NCBI RefSeq assembly: GCF_014269025.2
Contig: NZ_CP077094.1
Location: forward strand, 2,356,001 to 2,420,000
Direction of reading: 5' to 3'
From: Pseudomonas promysalinigenes
GTDB lineage: Bacteria > Pseudomonadota > Gammaproteobacteria > Pseudomonadales > Pseudomonadaceae
Length of the DNA: 64,000 nucleotides
A program made the position numbers and the translations under genes. The notes below the pieces were generated by a model. That model searched no databases, was not told where the DNA came from, and worked only from the letters and a program-made list of their open reading frames with translations. Shown piece after piece: positions 61,127-64,000 of the stretch. Numbering within the stretch: position 1 is the stretch's first letter; each line of letters begins with the position of its first letter.

Positions 61127-62980
61127 ATGATTACGGACGCCCTCGAATCAATCCTTACACAGCATCAACGTCTGTTTACTTTCGATTCGCCCTTGCCCCC
61201 CGAGCAAGAACTGCAACTGCTCAGCTTCAGTGGCCGCGAGGCGCTGTCGGAGCTATTCAGTTTCCAGGTTCAACTCATCTCCCAGGACGCGCGCATCGAG
61301 CTCAAAAAGCTCATCGGCAAAAAAGTGACTGTAGGGATTGCGCTGGCTGATGGCAGCAAACGCTACATAAGCGCGCATGTGTCGGACTTCGTCCATACGG
61401 GGGCCGACGGCGGCATTGCCAATTACACTGCCGAGCTTGTGCCGTGGATCTGGATCCTCAGCCGGCGACGCGATTCGCGTATCTTCCAGGACAAGACCAC
61501 AGAGCAGATCGTCAAGGACGTCTTTGCCTACTACCTGACACTGGCTGAATACGAGTTCCGCCTGAGCCAACCGCTCAAACCGATCAGTTACTGCACGCAA
61601 TATCAAGAGTCGGATCTCAACTTTGTGTTGCGCCTGCTCGAGCATGAAGGGCTATTTTTCACCTTCGAGCACTCGCAGGAAGGCCATCGCATGATCATCA
61701 GCGATGACAGCAGCATGCTTCCGCAGCTGGAGCGCCAACCGCTGATCCGCTATCACAGTGCGTCTGTCACCGAAACTGCCGACTCGATCACCACATGGTC
61801 TTCGGCGCGTCGGATGCAGCCAACCCGTCTTGCCTTGAAATCTTTCGACTACAAGCAGCCGGGCAACCCGCACCTGGTGCAGTTGAATTCGGTCAACCAG
61901 CAGGGCGAGGTCGGCCAGTATGAAGTATTCGAGTACGAAGGCCTCTATGGTTACGCCGACGCAGACGAAGGCATGCGCAAGGCACGGCGGCGGCTGGAGG
62001 CAATGGAAGTGGACGGCAAGACGTTCCATGGTCAGAGCAACTGTCGCGCCATGGAGCCTGGCCAGTATTTTGAACTGAGCCAGCATTACGACCATGACAA
62101 TGACGCCCCGGATGACCGGCAGTTCTTGCTGCTTTCGGTTACCCATTGGGGGCAGAACAACTATGCCAACGATGGCGAAGCCGGCTACCGCAATGGCTTC
62201 ACCTGCATTCGCCGTAAAATTCCTTTCCGCCCTTCATTGAGCACCCCCAGGGCGGGCATCAGCGGGCCGCAGACGGCGATTGTGGTCGGCCCCCCCGGTG
62301 AAGAGATCTACACCGATGAGTTGGGCCGGGTGAAATTGCAGTTCCACTGGGACCGTAATGGTGAGTTCAACGACCAAAGCTCTTGCTGGGTGCGCGTTGC
62401 CCAATCCGGTGCCAGTGGCGGCTTCGGCAGCATCCAGATTCCGCGGGTTGGCGATGAAGTGGTGGTGGTGTTCCTCGACGGCAACCCCGACCGCCCGCTG
62501 ATCATGGGCAGCTTGTACAACAGCAACAACACCCCGCCGTGGTCGCTGCCGGCGAACAAAACCCAGAGCGGCTTCCTGACCCGGTCGATGAAGGGTGACG
62601 GTGGTACCGCCAACTTCTTCCGCTTCGAGGACAAGGCCGGCGCCGAGCAGATCATCATGCACGCCGAGCGCAACATGGACACCGAGATCGAGCTGGATGA
62701 AACCCATGATGTGGGGAACAACCGGACGATCACGGTGGGTGGCACGCACACCGAGCAGGTCAAGAAAGACACCGTGGTGCAAGTAACCGAAGGCTCTTAT
62801 ACGCTCCAGGTGGACAACCAGTTCATTCAGGTGGCAGCCAAGCAGCACATCATCCTCCAGGTGGGCGACAGCAGCATCACGCTGACGCCGGAAGGCATCG
62901 AGATCAAAGGCAAGGTCATCACCACCACCAGCTCCGACATCACCAAGATCACGGGCGCGCCGGTGCGAATCAACGACTGA
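61127..62980 (+). CDS. vgrG: VgrG (TssI) spike protein, K1-linked
   Basis: A 617-residue spike. The gp27-like part (~1-370) includes LFTFDSPLPPEQELQLLSF and YCTQYQESDLNFVLRLLEHE; the gp5 OB-fold follows (DELGRVKLQFHWDRNGEFND, SCWVRVAQSGASGGFGSIQI) and a beta-helix (~470-617) ends at IKGKVITTTSSDI without any C-terminal toxin or adaptor extension. ATG 61127 with AGGA nine bases upstream is preferred to TTG 61091. It is divergent from the effector and followed after 10 bases by a DUF1795 gene. It lacks the transthyretin-like tail of the region A VgrG. Confidence 0.94.
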   Translation: MITDALESILTQHQRLFTFDSPLPPEQELQLLSFSGREALSELFSFQVQLISQDARIELKKLIGKKVTVGIALADGSKRYISAHVSDFVHTGADGGIANYTAELVPWIWILSRRRDSRIFQDKTTEQIVKDVFAYYLTLAEYEFRLSQPLKPISYCTQYQESDLNFVLRLLEHEGLFFTFEHSQEGHRMIISDDSSMLPQLERQPLIRYHSASVTETADSITTWSSARRMQPTRLALKSFDYKQPGNPHLVQLNSVNQQGEVGQYEVFEYEGLYGYADADEGMRKARRRLEAMEVDGKTFHGQSNCRAMEPGQYFELSQHYDHDNDAPDDRQFLLLSVTHWGQNNYANDGEAGYRNGFTCIRRKIPFRPSLSTPRAGISGPQTAIVVGPPGEEIYTDELGRVKLQFHWDRNGEFNDQSSCWVRVAQSGASGGFGSIQIPRVGDEVVVVFLDGNPDRPLIMGSLYNSNNTPPWSLPANKTQSGFLTRSMKGDGGTANFFRFEDKAGAEQIIMHAERNMDTEIELDETHDVGNNRTITVGGTHTEQVKKDTVVQVTEGSYTLQVDNQFIQVAAKQHIILQVGDSSITLTPEGIEIKGKVITTTSSDITKITGAPVRIND

Positions 62981-62990
62981 GGCCAGGCGC

Positions 62991-63587
62991 ATGTACAAAC
63001 CCTCGATCTATGACCGCATTTCCGCCCGGCGCGAAGCGCTGGAGGAGCAAGAGCGTCTAGCCAAGTTGGCAGAGGCAGACCAGGCGGCCAGTGCGAAACC
63101 AGAACAAGAGCCAGAAGCCGTGCCAGTGCCGGTAGCGCTGCGGGATGTTGCCAGCGGGTTCACCTTCTGCGGTTTCCACTTGCAGTTTCCGGGTGGTTTT
63201 CGTTTTCGCGACATCCAGACAACGATCGAACACGAAGGCGAGCTCGTCACTCTGAACATCCGCCGCCGTGACGTGCGCGCTGGCCAGGATTTGGAGCACT
63301 TGTTCGAATCGGCAGTTCGGTCCTTGCGCGAGTCGAACCCGCAAATGCGCGTGATCCGCCAGCGCGATTGTCATGTGGCAGGTAGCCCGGCAAAGGTGCT
63401 CGATTTCCATTTCAAGGCCGGGCAGCAGCCCCGTCACGGCCGCCTTGTTGGCGCACTGGTCCCTGTCGAAGGCAGTGTAATGCCGCAGTGGCTGGATATC
63501 GCCTGCGTAATCGATCCCACCAGTTCAGGCTTGAGCCAGTGGTTGGCCGAGTTCGACCGCATGCTCGATGGCCTCGCACTACGCTGA
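62991..63587 (+). CDS. DcrB/DUF1795 protein, Eag-like effector chaperone
   Basis: A 198-residue protein. A charged, Glu/Ala/Pro-rich N-terminal region of ~55 residues (possible coiled coil) is followed by the DcrB/DUF1795 fold (FHLQFPGGFRFRDIQTTIE, LNIRRRDVRAGQDLEHLFES, VLDFHFKAGQQ). Eag chaperones of this fold hold the N-terminal TM segments of Rhs or PAAR effectors before loading on VgrG. No signal peptide, consistent with a cytoplasmic chaperone. It sits directly downstream of vgrG and upstream of a second copy. Confidence 0.82.
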   Translation: MYKPSIYDRISARREALEEQERLAKLAEADQAASAKPEQEPEAVPVPVALRDVASGFTFCGFHLQFPGGFRFRDIQTTIEHEGELVTLNIRRRDVRAGQDLEHLFESAVRSLRESNPQMRVIRQRDCHVAGSPAKVLDFHFKAGQQPRHGRLVGALVPVEGSVMPQWLDIACVIDPTSSGLSQWLAEFDRMLDGLALR

Positions 63588-63620
63588 CCTCACTTTATTG
63601 TTATCAGGAATTTTCATCGC

Positions 63621-64000
63621 ATGGATTACGAGTTGCAGGAAGGCAGCATCGCGCTGCCAACAGGTTTCGAGGACCGCACGGTCAATATGTTTGTCCTTGG
63701 CGCCAGCGTCCCGGCACCGTTGAGCATCACCATCTCCAGGGACACCTTGCTGCCCGATGAGGCGCTGCAGGCCTATGTAGAACGTCAGATCAAAATGCTC
63801 ACCTCGAAGCTGCGCGGTTACACCCGCATGGGCAACAAGGCCGTTTCACTGTCGGCAGCCGCGCCGATCGCCGGCATCCAGATCGACGCCTACTACATGA
63901 ACCAGGGCCGCCCGCTGTACCAGCGCCAAGCCGCCTTCATCATCAGCCCCGGGCGTGCGCTGATCTTCTCGACCACTGCACAAGCGGACTTCAGCGCGCA
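63621..64000 (+). CDS. DcrB/DUF1795 Eag-like chaperone (cut by the window end)
   Basis: The first 126 codons of a DUF1795 protein, starting MDYELQEGSIALPTGFEDRT, with AGGAA before the ATG. The LSITISRDTLLPDEALQAYV and GIQIDAYYMNQGRPLYQRQA blocks are typical of EagR-type chaperones. It follows the first copy by 33 bases and continues past the window. An Rhs- or PAAR-type effector gene is expected next. Confidence 0.88.
   Translation, partial: MDYELQEGSIALPTGFEDRTVNMFVLGASVPAPLSITISRDTLLPDEALQAYVERQIKMLTSKLRGYTRMGNKAVSLSAAAPIAGIQIDAYYMNQGRPLYQRQAAFIISPGRALIFSTTAQADFSA

Noticed and set aside
1..64000. CRISPR arrays, tRNA and rRNA genes
   Set aside because: No regularly spaced direct repeats, no cloverleaf-like or rRNA segments were noticed on reading.

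Overview
The window is a Pseudomonas-type chromosome segment, most likely of the P. putida group. The evidence is gene content and order, a REP-like GTTCGCGG..CCGCGAAC palindrome, and a Pseudomonas-type DUF2790 protein. Two type VI secretion systems (T6SS) of different lineages face each other across about 12 kb of unrelated genes. No tRNA, rRNA or CRISPR array was seen.

Region A (1-24874, + strand) is a nearly complete T6SS; tssB and most of tssC lie before the window. Order: tssC (3' end), tssK, tssL, a TssM-like/OmpA protein, hcp, tssH (clpV), vgrG with a C-terminal transthyretin-like extension, an AT-rich cargo cassette (755-residue putative effector, SUMF1-fold lipoprotein, PAAR protein), a 401-residue two-TM protein, a tssM without a recognisable P-loop, tssA, tssF, tssG, tssJ, tssE, and a TssA-like/TM/OmpA fusion. 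It resembles the second T6SS type of P. putida (K2/K3-like).

Region B (24875-37740) holds housekeeping and accessory genes: a decayed IS110-type transposase fragment, a TonB-dependent receptor, a RidA-family protein, a TrmK-like tRNA methyltransferase, a small DUF2790 secreted protein, a LysR regulator, a low-complexity exported protein, an MFS transporter, an EmrAB-like efflux pair and a UvrA2-type ABC ATPase that lacks the UvrB-binding insertion.

Region C (37741-58442, - strand) is a complete second T6SS (K1-like). In transcription order: unknown conserved gene, tssB, tssC, tssE, tssF, tssG, tssH, tssJ, tssK, tssL, tssM, tagF, a TssM-N/OmpA fusion, hcp, tssA. Most junctions overlap by 1-37 bases. 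Region D (58443-64000) is its cargo end: an 831-base stretch with no convincing gene, a putative membrane-active effector with a membrane immunity partner, a divergent vgrG, and two DcrB/DUF1795 (Eag-like) chaperones, the second cut by the window end. That pattern predicts an Rhs-type effector just beyond the window.

In both systems TssL is short and has no peptidoglycan-binding domain. Separate OmpA-domain proteins (two in region A, one in region C), each fused to a piece of another T6SS component, probably supply cell-wall anchoring. The most novel material is the AT-rich effector/SUMF1 cassette in region A, the set of OmpA fusions, and the effector/immunity pair in region D. Functions of cargo genes are inferred from context, not demonstrated.
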